This document shows, one piece after another, positions 9,109 to 17,228 of a DNA stretch of 64,000 nucleotides. The notes under the pieces are model-generated. The model saw only the letters and a list, made by a program, of their open reading frames with translations. It did no database searches and was not told where the DNA came from. The position numbers were made by a program, and so were the translations under genes. The stretch spans positions 1 through 64,000 of the forward strand of contig CAYQCK010000002.1 of the NCBI GenBank assembly GCA_964415965.1, written 5' to 3'. Position 1 is the stretch's first letter. Each line of letters begins with the position of its first letter. Origin of the DNA: CAIKNB01 sp964415965. GTDB lineage: Bacteria; Patescibacteriota; Patescibacteriia; 2-12-FULL-60-25.

Positions 9109-10028
9109 ATGTTTGATGTCTGGAAATGCCTGATTATGTCCAACGCCGCCTTGCTCCCCTCTCCGACCGCGACCGCGATCTGCTTCTCCGAGATATCGGT
9201 GACATCCCCGGCCGCCCACACGCCGTCGACCGAAGTCCGGTTGCGCTTATCGACGATGACCTGGCCCCACTTGTCCTTCTCCACGAAATCCACGAAACCC
9301 GAGACCGGCACGAGTCCGATTTCGATGAAGACGCCCTGCGTCGGCACGTACCTCTCGACCCCGTCCGGTCCGGCCAGTCCGATAGATTCCACCAGGGTTT
9401 CGCCCCTGATGCCTGTCGTCTTGGTCTGCGGCAAAATCTTGATCTTGGACGATGCCCGACACTTCGTCTTCATGGCTTCGTCGCCGCTCAGGTCGGCGTT
9501 GATGGTGACAAGGGTGACCGAGTCGGCGTATTTTTCGAGGAACAGGGCCGCGTCCATGGCGCTGTTCCCGCCGCCGATGACATGGACCGTCTTCCCGGCG
9601 AAGAGCGGCGCGTCGCAGGTCGCGCAATAAGTCACGCCTTTGCCGTAGAACTCCTTTTCGCCCGGGACATTGAGCTTCCGGTTCTCCTGTCCGGTCGCGA
9701 TCAGGAGCGTGCGCGACCGATAGCTGCCGGCCTCAGTCTCGACCGAGAAGCCGTCTTCGGCCCTCTCGACCCTCTTCACCGTCTCACCCTCCTTGAGGTC
9801 GAACGTGCCGGCGTAATCGTCCAGATGGCGCCTGAACTGCTTCACCAGGTCGGCCCCGTCCACCATATGGAAGCCGAGGTAATTCTCGATATCCGAACTC
9901 CACAAGGCCTTGCCGCCCAACTCGCCGGCCAAGACCAGGAATTTCATCTTCTGCCTGGCGAGATAAACGGCCGCCGCCAAGCCGGCCGGTCCGCCGCCGA
10001 TGATTATCACGTCGTACATCTGATTCAT
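9105..10028 (-). CDS. Thioredoxin reductase / AhpF C-terminal-like flavoprotein
   Basis: 307 residues. FAD-binding GGGPAGLAAA is near residue 11, the redox-active CATC near 135-138, a second dinucleotide-binding GGGNSAMDAALFL near 152, and the C-terminal AAGDVTDISEKQIAVAVGEG of the TrxB family. In NADPH-specific TrxB the second Rossmann fold is followed by HRRxxxR; here the matching stretch reads VTINADLSGDEAMKTK, without that motif, and much closer to AhpF, which uses NADH. The N-terminal thioredoxin-like repeat of AhpF is absent. A likely role is electron supply to a small thiol carrier or peroxiredoxin. Both ends overlap neighbours as ATGA, so it is translationally coupled to lgt and the DsbA gene. 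The 28 upstream codons in frame are part of lgt. Confidence 0.9.
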   Translation of the reverse strand: MNQMYDVIIIGGGPAGLAAAVYLARQKMKFLVLAGELGGKALWSSDIENYLGFHMVDGADLVKQFRRHLDDYAGTFDLKEGETVKRVERAEDGFSVETEAGSYRSRTLLIATGQENRKLNVPGEKEFYGKGVTYCATCDAPLFAGKTVHVIGGGNSAMDAALFLEKYADSVTLVTINADLSGDEAMKTKCRASSKIKILPQTKTTGIRGETLVESIGLAGPDGVERYVPTQGVFIEIGLVPVSGFVDFVEKDKWGQVIVDKRNRTSVDGVWAAGDVTDISEKQIAVAVGEGSKAALDIIRHFQTSNI

Positions 10029-10786
10029 TTTACCACGCCGCCCGGTTTCGCCGGATGCCGTCTGGCATAAGCCAGCCACAGGCTGAAAACCAAGAGGGGG
10101 ATCGCCAGCCACTGGGTCGGCGTCAACCCCGCATATCTGACGTCGGCGATGCGCAAAACATCTAGCAGCAGGCGCTGGAGGGCCTCGCTGGCGAAAAACG
10201 CGCCGATGAAAAATCCGGGCGACCTGGGCTTGCGGTCCAGGACCCAGAGCGCAATGCCCGTCAGCAGCCCTCCCAGCGAAAGATACAGCCCCAAATCATG
10301 CCGCGCGCCCCCAGGATAATCGACGGCCAAGAAAAAATCCGACAGCTTGCCCGGATGGTCATGGATCAGGAAACAGCCGAGCCGTCCGACGGCTATGCCC
10401 CAAGCCGTGCCGATAGCCCCGACATCGCCGTACTTCACCCAATCGATTTTCTTGAGTATGCAATAGCCGATGAATGCCGCGGCCGCACCGGCCAGCCCGC
10501 CCCACATGGCGAACCCGGGCAGCATCGGGTTGATGAGGTCCAGCGGATGCTCGATGAAATACCGAGGTTCGTAGAACACGGCATGGAACAGCCGCGCCCC
10601 GACGAAGGCCGAGATGAACACCCAAAAAGCCATGTCCCAAAGGCGATTAGGATTTAGGCCGCGCTTCTCGGCGAGCCTGGCGGCAATCCAGCCGCCGAAC
10701 AGGAAACCGGCCGCGACCAGCGTGCCCCAAACCTGGACCTTCAGCGGCCCGAGAGATATCGAATGCAGTTCGAAATACGGAATCAC
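10025..10786 (-). CDS. lgt: Prolipoprotein diacylglyceryl transferase, divergent
   Basis: 253 residues, about seven transmembrane helices. Lgt attaches diacylglycerol to the lipobox cysteine of prolipoproteins. The signature region reads GRLGCFLIHDHPG instead of the E. coli type GRLGNFINGE, and RHDLGLY replaces RHPSQLYE; the Arg and His positions are kept. I start at the GTG giving VIPYFELHS, two bases after the stop of the upstream gene; the 41 codons before it belong to that gene. Lipoproteins at 34928, 38027 and 50320 are expected substrates. It sits in an envelope operon with DsbA-like proteins. The divergence from the classical motif is large, so activity is inferred. Confidence 0.85.
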   Translation of the reverse strand: MIPYFELHSISLGPLKVQVWGTLVAAGFLFGGWIAARLAEKRGLNPNRLWDMAFWVFISAFVGARLFHAVFYEPRYFIEHPLDLINPMLPGFAMWGGLAGAAAAFIGYCILKKIDWVKYGDVGAIGTAWGIAVGRLGCFLIHDHPGKLSDFFLAVDYPGGARHDLGLYLSLGGLLTGIALWVLDRKPRSPGFFIGAFFASEALQRLLLDVLRIADVRYAGLTPTQWLAIPLLVFSLWLAYARRHPAKPGGVVK

Positions 10787-10788
10787 AG

Positions 10789-11268
10789 CTAGATGACGTT
10801 CAGCGTCTTCAGCGCCCGCTCGAACTCGTCCAGCGCCCGCTCGGCTTCGCGTTGGGTGATCTGGAACGAGGAATCGTGCGCCAACTGGTTCCGCAGCTTG
10901 TGCGCCCACCAGACATTCCTGAGTTTCGGGTATTTATAGCACGCCACTTTCAGCCTTTCGCCAAGCGTCTCGCCGGGCATCATCAGCGACTTCAAGCCGG
11001 AATCGAGAAGCGTATCGGCTTCGATGAGCGCCAATTTGGCGCCCATGAGGCTATGCTGGCTGGTCTGCCGGATTTCACGCCAGCGCCTCAGGAGCTGTTC
11101 GCGCGTCATGCCGACCATCTCGGGCCGGGTCAACAGGCGTTTTAGCCTCCAGATGCCCCAAGCCAGCAAGCCTAAGACAAGCACGGCGAACACCAGCGCC
11201 GCGGCCACCCAGACGAGATAGACGGTCCAGGTCGCGGATGAGACCAAATCGGCGGCGTTGTCTTCCAT
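10789..11268 (-). CDS. Membrane-anchored protein with an RNxxxH motif
   Basis: 159 residues. One transmembrane helix at about 14-42 (TWTVYLVWVAAALVFAVLVL), then a cytoplasmic all-helical domain. Near its end is KLRNQLAHDSSFQITQREAE, with the R-x4-H spacing found in the active site of HEPN-type helical RNases and in related MAE_28990/DUF4145-like domains. Whether it is a nuclease cannot be told from sequence alone; HEPN-fold proteins are also non-catalytic. It lies between gatA and lgt with gaps of seven and two bases, so it is co-expressed with both. No antitoxin partner is adjacent. Confidence 0.75.
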   Translation of the reverse strand: MEDNAADLVSSATWTVYLVWVAAALVFAVLVLGLLAWGIWRLKRLLTRPEMVGMTREQLLRRWREIRQTSQHSLMGAKLALIEADTLLDSGLKSLMMPGETLGERLKVACYKYPKLRNVWWAHKLRNQLAHDSSFQITQREAERALDEFERALKTLNVI

Positions 11269-11275
11269 ACTGGTT

Positions 11276-12709
11276 CTATTTTACCGCATCCGCGTGGACC
11301 TTGGCGGCCGCCAGGATACCGGCCTCGTCGAAATGCCGTCCGATGAGCTGCATCCCGACCGGGAGGCCGTCAGCCGAACCGCACGGGATCGAGACGGCCG
11401 GCAGGCCCGCGACGTTCACCCCGACCGTGAAGACATCCTCCAGATACATGGTCAACGGGTCCGACGTCTTCTCGCCGAGACGGAACGCCGGATTCGGCGC
11501 GGTCGGCGTGACGAGCAAGTCGACCTCTTCGAAAGCTTTGGCGTAGGCGCGGCGGATGAGCGTCTGGACGCGCTTGGCCTGGACATAATAGGCGTCATAG
11601 TAGCCGCGCGACAGCGCATAGGTCCCGAGCAGCACGCGGCGCCGCGCCTCGGGCCCGAAGTTCTGGGCGCGTGTCTTGGCGTACGTCTCGAACAGGGGCT
11701 CGCCCTTGGTCCGCGGTCCGTAGCGCATCCCGTCGAAACGGGCCAGGTTGGCCGATACTTCGCACGGCATGATGACGTAATACGCGGCCAAAGCCTCTTC
11801 GGCGTACGGCAGCTCGACCTCTTTGACTTCCGCGCCGCGCGACTTAAGGACTTCAATCGCCCGCTCAACCGCGGCGCGCACGCCGTCATGCATGCCCGCG
11901 CCCCAGGCCTGGCGCGGCAAGCCGATGCGCACGCCGGACAGATCGGTTTTCCAGGCCGGAACGAAGGGTTCGACGTCAGCCGTCGTCTGATCGAGCTTAT
12001 CGGCGCCTTGCAGGGCCTCGAGGACCAGCGCCGCGTCTTCGGCCGACCGCGTGAACGGCCCGATCTGGTCGAGCGACGACGCCATAGCCATCAATCCGTA
12101 GCGCGAAACGCGTCCGTACGTCGGCTTGAGGCCGAAAGTGCCGCACAACGCCGCCGGTTGGCGGATGGAGCCTCCGGTATCGGACCCGAGCGCCGCGAGA
12201 CAGAGGTTACCGGCCACGGCCGCTGCGCTGCCGCCGGACGAACCGCCGGGCACGCGTTCCAAATCATGCGGATTCTTGGTCGGGCCGTAGCACGAATGTT
12301 CGGTCGACGAACCCATGGCGAACTCATCCATGTTGGTCCGCCCCATGATGACTGCGCCTTGCTCCTTCAGCTTTCGGACGGCGGTCCCGTCATACGCCGA
12401 AATGTGGCCCTTCAGGATCTTCGACCCGGAAGTCGTCTCCTTACCTTGGTTCAGCAGGTTATCCTTCAGTCCGACGGGGATACCGTCCAAGGCGCCATTG
12501 CACTCCCCCTTGGAATGGCGTTCATCCGAACGTTTGGCTTGTTCCAGCGCATCCGATTCGTAGATTTCGATGAAGGCGTTTAGCGACGGATTCAGGTTCT
12601 TGATCTCGTTGAGGCAAGCGCGCGTCAAATCAAGTGACGTCAAATCCCCGGCATCCAGCCGCTTCCGCGCTTCGGCGATGGTGAGTTCGTTCAATTTCAT
12701 ATATTTCAT
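11276..12709 (-). CDS. gatA: Asp/Glu-tRNA amidotransferase subunit A
   Basis: 477 residues of the amidase-signature family. GatA hydrolyses glutamine to give ammonia for transamidation of misacylated Glu-tRNA(Gln) and Asp-tRNA(Asn). The catalytic Lys is in PVGLKDN, followed by the GGSSGGSAAAVAG loop with the cis-Ser and then GSDTGGSIRQPA with the nucleophilic Ser. It ends seven bases before the next gene. An extra in-frame ATG three codons downstream (MKLNEL) is an alternative start. gatC lies immediately upstream, separated by a 21-bp inverted repeat element. gatB is not in the window. tRNA-Gln(UUG) is encoded at 62377, a substrate of this pathway. Confidence 0.97.
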   Translation of the reverse strand: MKYMKLNELTIAEARKRLDAGDLTSLDLTRACLNEIKNLNPSLNAFIEIYESDALEQAKRSDERHSKGECNGALDGIPVGLKDNLLNQGKETTSGSKILKGHISAYDGTAVRKLKEQGAVIMGRTNMDEFAMGSSTEHSCYGPTKNPHDLERVPGGSSGGSAAAVAGNLCLAALGSDTGGSIRQPAALCGTFGLKPTYGRVSRYGLMAMASSLDQIGPFTRSAEDAALVLEALQGADKLDQTTADVEPFVPAWKTDLSGVRIGLPRQAWGAGMHDGVRAAVERAIEVLKSRGAEVKEVELPYAEEALAAYYVIMPCEVSANLARFDGMRYGPRTKGEPLFETYAKTRAQNFGPEARRRVLLGTYALSRGYYDAYYVQAKRVQTLIRRAYAKAFEEVDLLVTPTAPNPAFRLGEKTSDPLTMYLEDVFTVGVNVAGLPAVSIPCGSADGLPVGMQLIGRHFDEAGILAAAKVHADAVK

Positions 12710-12717
12710 TTACTCTT

Positions 12718-12814
12718 ATGAAGCCATCGGCGATTTCTGCAGCGAGGACTGTCCGAGCGAGCCAAGTCTGACTGCGTGCGAGTTCCGCAGCAAAGAAATC
12801 GCCGATGGCTTCAT
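12718..12814. repeat. Stem-loop element with 21-bp perfect inverted repeats
   Basis: Left arm 12718-12738 and right arm 12794-12814 are perfect inverted copies of a 21-base sequence beginning ATGAAGCCATCGGCGATTTC. The 55-base centre contains CGAGGACTGTCCGAGCGAG and a terminal GCAGC/CCGCAGC imperfect pairing. The element fills the gatC-gatA gap; its right arm supplies the gatC stop codon. It looks like a miniature inverted-repeat insertion that is transcribed as a long hairpin. Confidence 0.75.
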
Positions 12815-13119
12815 CCCTTCCCGCCCTTAGGTTTATCGAAAACCCCCGGCGTCTTAAGCAGGTCGCCGGTGCGTTCCGGGAAATTCGACAGGATGATTTC
12901 GCATGCCGCGTGGTCGCAAGGCAGTTCGACGTCCGGCCGCCATTCGGTGCGCGCCGGCATGGTGAACGGTTCGACGCCGTCGGTCGGGATCTTCTGCAGG
13001 CGCTCGACGAAATCGAGGATCTTGTCCAGATCGTGTTCGGCCGCGGCCAGCTCGGCGTCGGAGAGCTCGAGCCGCGCCAAATCGGCCAATCCTTGCACTT
13101 GGTCTCGGGATAAAGCCAT
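12811..13119 (-). CDS. gatC: Asp/Glu-tRNA amidotransferase subunit C
   Basis: 102 residues. The N-terminal MALSRDQVQGLADLARLELS matches the conserved helix of GatC (V-x2-L-A-x-LARL-x-L), followed by the acidic helix and DGVEPFTMP (usually V-x-P-M). GatC stabilises GatA within the GatCAB amidotransferase. The C-terminus is longer and basic (FDKPKGGKG). It begins the operon gatC-gatA-membrane protein-lgt-flavoprotein-DsbA-DsbA. The stop codon lies inside the inverted repeat element. Confidence 0.92.
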   Translation of the reverse strand: MALSRDQVQGLADLARLELSDAELAAAEHDLDKILDFVERLQKIPTDGVEPFTMPARTEWRPDVELPCDHAACEIILSNFPERTGDLLKTPGVFDKPKGGKG

Positions 13120-13162
13120 ATGCGTGCCAGCTTACAATACGCGGCGTATTTTATCTAGATAT

Positions 13163-13194
13163 GAAAAATCCGCCACGGAGTCACCGGGGCGGAT
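13163..13194 (-). terminator. Terminator of the 155-residue orphan gene
   Basis: ATCCGCC (13168-13174) pairs with GGCGGAT (13188-13194), followed by TTTTT on the minus strand, a few bases after the stop at 13207. Confidence 0.75.
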
Positions 13195-13206
13195 CGGTTC
13201 GGCCCG

Positions 13207-13674
13207 TCAGGCCTTGGGGTCTCGTCGCCTTTCGGCATAGCGCTTGGCCATGCCGGCGGCGATCAGGGCGTACTGGTCGGCGGTTATGAGCCGCTTACCG
13301 TCCTTGACGGCGCAGCCCGGACCGAGCACGGCCGCGGCTTCGGCCTCGCCCTCCGGCCTGATCTCGACTTCGAGCGAATACTCGCGGGCAGCCGGACGAT
13401 AGATCAAAGTCAACGCAAAGGCGCGTTCCGCTTCATCGTCGGCGGCGTCGTCCTCGTAATACACTTCGAACCACGCCTCCCCATGGGTCACCACGGTCCG
13501 GCTGCCGAAGGTCGAATTCTCGACATCGACAGGCGAGATGAACATCACCTCCTCGCCGACCCCCGCTTCGCCCCTGTGGCCGGCCGGCTTGAGCCTGAAC
13601 CGGCGCAGCGTCTCCTGTTCGAACGCTTCCGCATGATGCATGACGCACTTGACCTGCTCCAGGATGGGATGCAT
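13207..13674 (-). CDS. Hypothetical protein
   Basis: 155 residues, soluble, acidic. I recognise no family. The N-terminal helix contains two neighbouring histidines (VMHHAEAFE); the middle is beta-rich (FISPVDVENSTFGSRTVVTH, then AWFEVYYEDD); the C-terminal helix is Ala/Arg-rich (ALIAAGMAKRYAERRRD). The start is fixed by GGAGG six bases before the ATG. It is monocistronic with its own terminator. With the genes at 15912, 16744, 44733 and 61827 it belongs to a group of short orphan cytosolic proteins with strong ribosome-binding sites. Confidence 0.7.
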   Translation of the reverse strand: MHPILEQVKCVMHHAEAFEQETLRRFRLKPAGHRGEAGVGEEVMFISPVDVENSTFGSRTVVTHGEAWFEVYYEDDAADDEAERAFALTLIYRPAAREYSLEVEIRPEGEAEAAAVLGPGCAVKDGKRLITADQYALIAAGMAKRYAERRRDPKA

Positions 13675-13735
13675 CCGGCGCCTCCTTGGAATGCCAAAAG
13701 ACCTGCCGGGAGCTAAACATCTATCCGACCCGCGG

Positions 13736-15808
13736 TCAACTCTTGAGCTTCTTCAGGAACTCCTCCTCGTCCAGGGTGGTCACACCGAGTTTCTGCGCCT
13801 TCCCGAATTTGGAACCAGGTTCGGCGCCGACGACGACGAAAGACGTCTTCTTCGATACGTTTTCCGAAACCTCTCCGCCCAAGGCGCGGATCTTTTCCTT
13901 CGCCTCTTCGCGGCCGACCGATTCGAGCGTCCCGGTCAGCACCCAAGTCGTCCCGGACAGCTTACCCTGCGTTTCATTCTTGGCTTGGCGTTTGACGCGG
14001 ACGTGCTCAAGCAGCTTGTCGATGCGTCCGGCTTCCCGCTTGTCCTTGAAGAAATCGACGATGGAGTCGGCCACGACCGCGCCTATGCCCTCGACCTCCA
14101 ACAAATCTTCTTTGGACGCCTCGCGCAGCTTCTCGAAAGTCCCGAAGGCCTTGGCCAAGTCCCGCGCCGTCTCTTCGCCGACATGCCGCATACCGAGCGC
14201 GTTGACGAACCGATGCAATTCGACTTCTCGGTGCGCCTGGATTTCGTCGAAGAGTTTCTTCGACGAGATTTCGGCGAAGCCCTCAAGCGCCAGAAAGTCC
14301 TCCGGCTTGAGTTCATACAGATCCGCCGCCTCGCGCACTAAGCCGCTCTGGAGAAGCTGCTCCGCAATCTTGTCGCCCAAACCCATTATGTCCGCGCTCG
14401 CCACGAAATGGAGCAGCCGCTGGAGCTCCTGCGCGTAGCACGAACGGTTGGAGCAGACGGTCGCTACCTCGCCCTCTTTACGCTTGACGTCGGAGCCGCA
14501 TATCGGGCATTTCTTGGGCATGTGGAATGCCTTCTCTTTGCCGGTCCGCAGCTTCGGCAGCACCTGGACGATCTTCGGGATGACGTCGCCCGCCTTCTCG
14601 ACTATGACCGTGTCGCCTATCTTGAGCCCCAGCCTCCCGATTTCGTCCTCGTTGTGCAATGAGGCATGGGTCACGGTCGTCCCGGCCAGATGGACGGGGT
14701 CCATGACCGCTACCGGCGTCAGCGCGCCGGTGCGTCCGACCGAGACGATGATGTCGCGCACGACGGTCGTCCCCTGCTCGGCCGGATATTTCCAGGCCAG
14801 GATGGCGCGCGGCGTCTTGCCGACCACTCCGAGCGACCTGAACAGCTTGTCGTCGTTGACGTTGACCACCACGCCGTCGATCCAATAGTCCAGCTGATCG
14901 CGTTTTTTACCGACTTCGGCCTGGAACTCCGCCACTTCGGCCAGCGTCGGGCAGTAGCGGCAGTTCGGATTGGTCGGCAGCCCCAAAAGCGAAATCAGCT
15001 CGTGCGCCTGCTCGTGGGTCGTTGTGCCGTAATCCCCGACCATGGCGTAACCAAAGAATGACAGGCCGCGTTCGGCCGCGATCTTCGGATCGAGCTGGCG
15101 GATGGACCCCGCCGCCGCGTTCCGCGGATTGGCCAGCTCAGGCTCGCCGCGCTTCTTGAGCGCCTTATTCAATTTTTCCAACTGCGAACGCGTCATGAAA
15201 GTCTCGCCGCGGACCTCGATTCGTCCGGGATGTACCGTCAAGACTTCCTTGACCTTTGCGGCATCGATTTTTCCATGATGTTTTTTGAGGAACTTTTCGA
15301 TGTCTTTCCCGGTCGGCACCCGCAGCGTCAGGGGCACGCCCTCGATGGTCCGGATGTTATGCGTCACGTCCTCGCCCACCGTCCCGTCGCCGCGCGTCGA
15401 TCCCTGGATGAACTTCCCGTCCTGGTAGACGAGCGACACGGCCAAGCCGTCCATCTTGAGCTCGGCGAAAAAATCGAACTTGGCGCGCGGCTCCAGTTTC
15501 CTGATGCGCGCCAGCCATTCCTCGACCTCGGCGAAAGAAAAAGCGTCCTCAATCGAAAGCATCCGGACGGCATGCGTCACCTTCTTGAACCCCGGCAACG
15601 GCTCCCCAGCCACGCGCTGGGTCGGAGAATCCGGGGTTACGAGGTCGGGATACAGCTGTTCCAGGCGGTAAAGCTCGTGCTTGAGGTCGTCCAGGGCCCC
15701 CTCGGATATCTCGAGGGCATTCAGGACATGGTATTGGTAGCGGTATTTGTCGATTTCCTGCCGCAATTTCTTGACGCGGATTTCCGCCTCGGATTTTGTC
15801 ATGGCCAT
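13736..15808 (-). CDS. ligA: NAD-dependent DNA ligase
   Basis: 690 residues, typical LigA length. Domains in order: Ia (YHVL...), adenylation with catalytic Lys in ELKMDGLAVSL near residue 117, and motifs STRGDGTVGEDVT and IDGVVVNV; the OB fold; a four-cysteine zinc finger (CPICGSDV...CSNRSCYAQE); the helix-hairpin-helix domain (ASADIMGLGDKIAEQL, then MRHVGEETARDL and EVEGIGAVVADSI); and the C-terminal BRCT (LSGTTWVLTGTLESVGREEAKEKI). It seals nicks in replication and repair using NAD. Alternative start two codons downstream. It is monocistronic and divergent from the gene at 15912. Confidence 0.98.
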   Translation of the reverse strand: MAMTKSEAEIRVKKLRQEIDKYRYQYHVLNALEISEGALDDLKHELYRLEQLYPDLVTPDSPTQRVAGEPLPGFKKVTHAVRMLSIEDAFSFAEVEEWLARIRKLEPRAKFDFFAELKMDGLAVSLVYQDGKFIQGSTRGDGTVGEDVTHNIRTIEGVPLTLRVPTGKDIEKFLKKHHGKIDAAKVKEVLTVHPGRIEVRGETFMTRSQLEKLNKALKKRGEPELANPRNAAAGSIRQLDPKIAAERGLSFFGYAMVGDYGTTTHEQAHELISLLGLPTNPNCRYCPTLAEVAEFQAEVGKKRDQLDYWIDGVVVNVNDDKLFRSLGVVGKTPRAILAWKYPAEQGTTVVRDIIVSVGRTGALTPVAVMDPVHLAGTTVTHASLHNEDEIGRLGLKIGDTVIVEKAGDVIPKIVQVLPKLRTGKEKAFHMPKKCPICGSDVKRKEGEVATVCSNRSCYAQELQRLLHFVASADIMGLGDKIAEQLLQSGLVREAADLYELKPEDFLALEGFAEISSKKLFDEIQAHREVELHRFVNALGMRHVGEETARDLAKAFGTFEKLREASKEDLLEVEGIGAVVADSIVDFFKDKREAGRIDKLLEHVRVKRQAKNETQGKLSGTTWVLTGTLESVGREEAKEKIRALGGEVSENVSKKTSFVVVGAEPGSKFGKAQKLGVTTLDEEEFLKKLKS

Positions 15809-15850
15809 AGTTTAGAGGCTTTCCGACGGCTTGTCTAAGCCCGGCCAGCC

Positions 15851-15879
15851 TTGACAAAACGGCCTTCCGCCGCTATAAG
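15851..15879 (+). promoter_or_regulatory. Near-consensus sigma70 promoter
   Basis: TTGACA (15851-15856), a 17-base spacer, then TATAAG (15874-15879). It drives the orphan gene at 15912, whose AGGAG site follows 20 bases later. Confidence 0.85.
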
Positions 15880-15911
15880 CGAGACAGACCTTTCGCCAAC
15901 AGGAGCCCGCC

Positions 15912-16610
15912 ATGCGCGATAAGCTCGAAGAGCTCAAAACCCAAACCGCCACTTTCCGCGATATCTTGCCTCTGCTGGAGGCCGTGGCGGCACGGCTGGC
16001 CAAGAACCATCTGCAGGAGGCTTCGCGCCGCCGCCCGTCGGACGAAGCGCTATTTTCCTTCAGCGTCACTCTGGATCCGACCCGGGAAGACGGCCCGATG
16101 TTCGCTTGTGACATCACCCGTCCGGAATGCGGCCAAGCTTTCGACTTGGCCGAAAGCCTGAAGCACCTACTCGACCAGATCGAGACCTTCGGGCAGATGG
16201 CCGGTTCGCTCCGCCGGCTCGGTCTCGAGCTCGGCGCGGTGACGATGGAATCCGGAAACACCGGCCGGATCTACCGCCGCTCCGCCAAGCTCCACGGCCA
16301 CACGCTCGAACTCGTCCTGACCCTCGAGGACCTCGTCTACGTCCATCTCGACTTCACCGGTCCCGACGGCCAAGACCTCTGGATCGATGCGCAAGACGAG
16401 GTCTGGCGCATCGAAGCCGGCGGCTGGACCGAAAACAATCCGCTGGACGAGCTCATGGGCGACACGACGAGCGAACCAGGCTCGGTCAACTACTCGCATG
16501 AGGGCGTGCTGGAAGCCCTGGTCGAGCGCATGCGGAACCCGGTCAAACGGACCACAACCAAGACCAAAACCCGGCGCCGGCGCAAGTTGCGCCGCTACGC
16601 CGTGGACTGA
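15912..16610 (+). CDS. Hypothetical protein with a basic tail
   Basis: 232 residues. An N-terminal helical region (MRDKLEELKTQTATFRDIL) is followed by a beta-rich central domain (FSVTLDPTREDGPMFACDIT, later RSAKLHGHTLELVLTLEDLV and VHLDFTGPDGQDLWIDAQDE). The last 25 residues are extremely basic (TKTKTRRRRKLRRYAVD), suggesting DNA or RNA binding. No known family recognised. Expression signals are excellent: a near-consensus promoter, AGGAG before the ATG, and a 9-bp terminator after the stop. It is monocistronic. Confidence 0.75.
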   Translation: MRDKLEELKTQTATFRDILPLLEAVAARLAKNHLQEASRRRPSDEALFSFSVTLDPTREDGPMFACDITRPECGQAFDLAESLKHLLDQIETFGQMAGSLRRLGLELGAVTMESGNTGRIYRRSAKLHGHTLELVLTLEDLVYVHLDFTGPDGQDLWIDAQDEVWRIEAGGWTENNPLDELMGDTTSEPGSVNYSHEGVLEALVERMRNPVKRTTTKTKTRRRRKLRRYAVD

Positions 16611-16618
16611 ACGCTCAC

Positions 16619-16644
16619 GCCCGCCAGGACCTCTGGCGGGCTTT
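16619..16644 (+). terminator. Intrinsic terminator
   Basis: GCCCGCCAG (16619-16627) and CTGGCGGGC (16633-16641) form a 9-bp stem followed by TTT, nine bases after the stop at 16610. Confidence 0.85.
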
Positions 16645-16696
16645 CTGATGCTCTGAAGCAGCCGTCACCGTCCTGACAGCATGCCATTATGGACGC

Positions 16697-16725
16697 TTGA
16701 CAAAAACGTAAATCCGTGTCATTTT
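16697..16725 (+). promoter_or_regulatory. Putative promoter with consensus -35
   Basis: TTGACA at 16697-16702 is followed 17 bases later by a weak CATTTT (16720-16725). The next gene's GGAGG and ATG follow within 20 bases. Confidence 0.5.
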
Positions 16726-16743
16726 CAGCCATCGGAGGAACTC

Positions 16744-17211
16744 ATGGAACACGAGGAACTCAACCGACTGAAAGGCTGCATCCTGCTCTTTGAACAGCTC
16801 TGCGCCATCCTCGACGAGGTCGGCGTCCAGACATGGCACACCGAATACGTCGAAAACGAAAGCTTCATCGTCCATGCAGAACCCATGGTCGAAGGCGTCC
16901 TCCTCAGCCCTCAATTCTTCCTACCTGGGAAAAATAGCGCCAGCGTGACGATTGAGCTGATCTCGGGTACGGACCTTGATTCGACCGGGGGACGCGACGT
17001 CGAAAGCAACCTGAGCCTGAGGCAGGACCAGTTCGGCGATTGGCATCTTGCCCACAGCCGCGGCGACCCCGATGACCATCGGCTCGATGCCATACGGGAC
17101 AAGCTCGGCCTGACCGAAGAAGGCCAGCGCGACGTCTTGCCCCATGAAATCGCGGGCATCGTCCGCGCAATGGGCCAACACTTCCTAGCCCTAGGAAAAT
17201 CTGGGTCATAA
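16744..17211 (+). CDS. Hypothetical protein
   Basis: 155 residues from the ATG giving MEHEELNRLKG, chosen because GGAGG lies at correct spacing; the frame extends 21 codons upstream but that region contains the promoter. The protein is soluble and acidic, with an N-terminal helix (LLFEQLCAILDEVGVQTW) and a central beta-rich part (VTIELISGTDLDSTGG). There is no catalytic motif that I recognise. It looks related in general design (helix, beta core, charged end) to the neighbour at 15912, but I cannot show homology. It is followed by a terminator shared with the pilus operon on the opposite strand. Confidence 0.7.
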   Translation: MEHEELNRLKGCILLFEQLCAILDEVGVQTWHTEYVENESFIVHAEPMVEGVLLSPQFFLPGKNSASVTIELISGTDLDSTGGRDVESNLSLRQDQFGDWHLAHSRGDPDDHRLDAIRDKLGLTEEGQRDVLPHEIAGIVRAMGQHFLALGKSGS

Positions 17212-17228
17212 GCCGAACCCTTTTGGCC

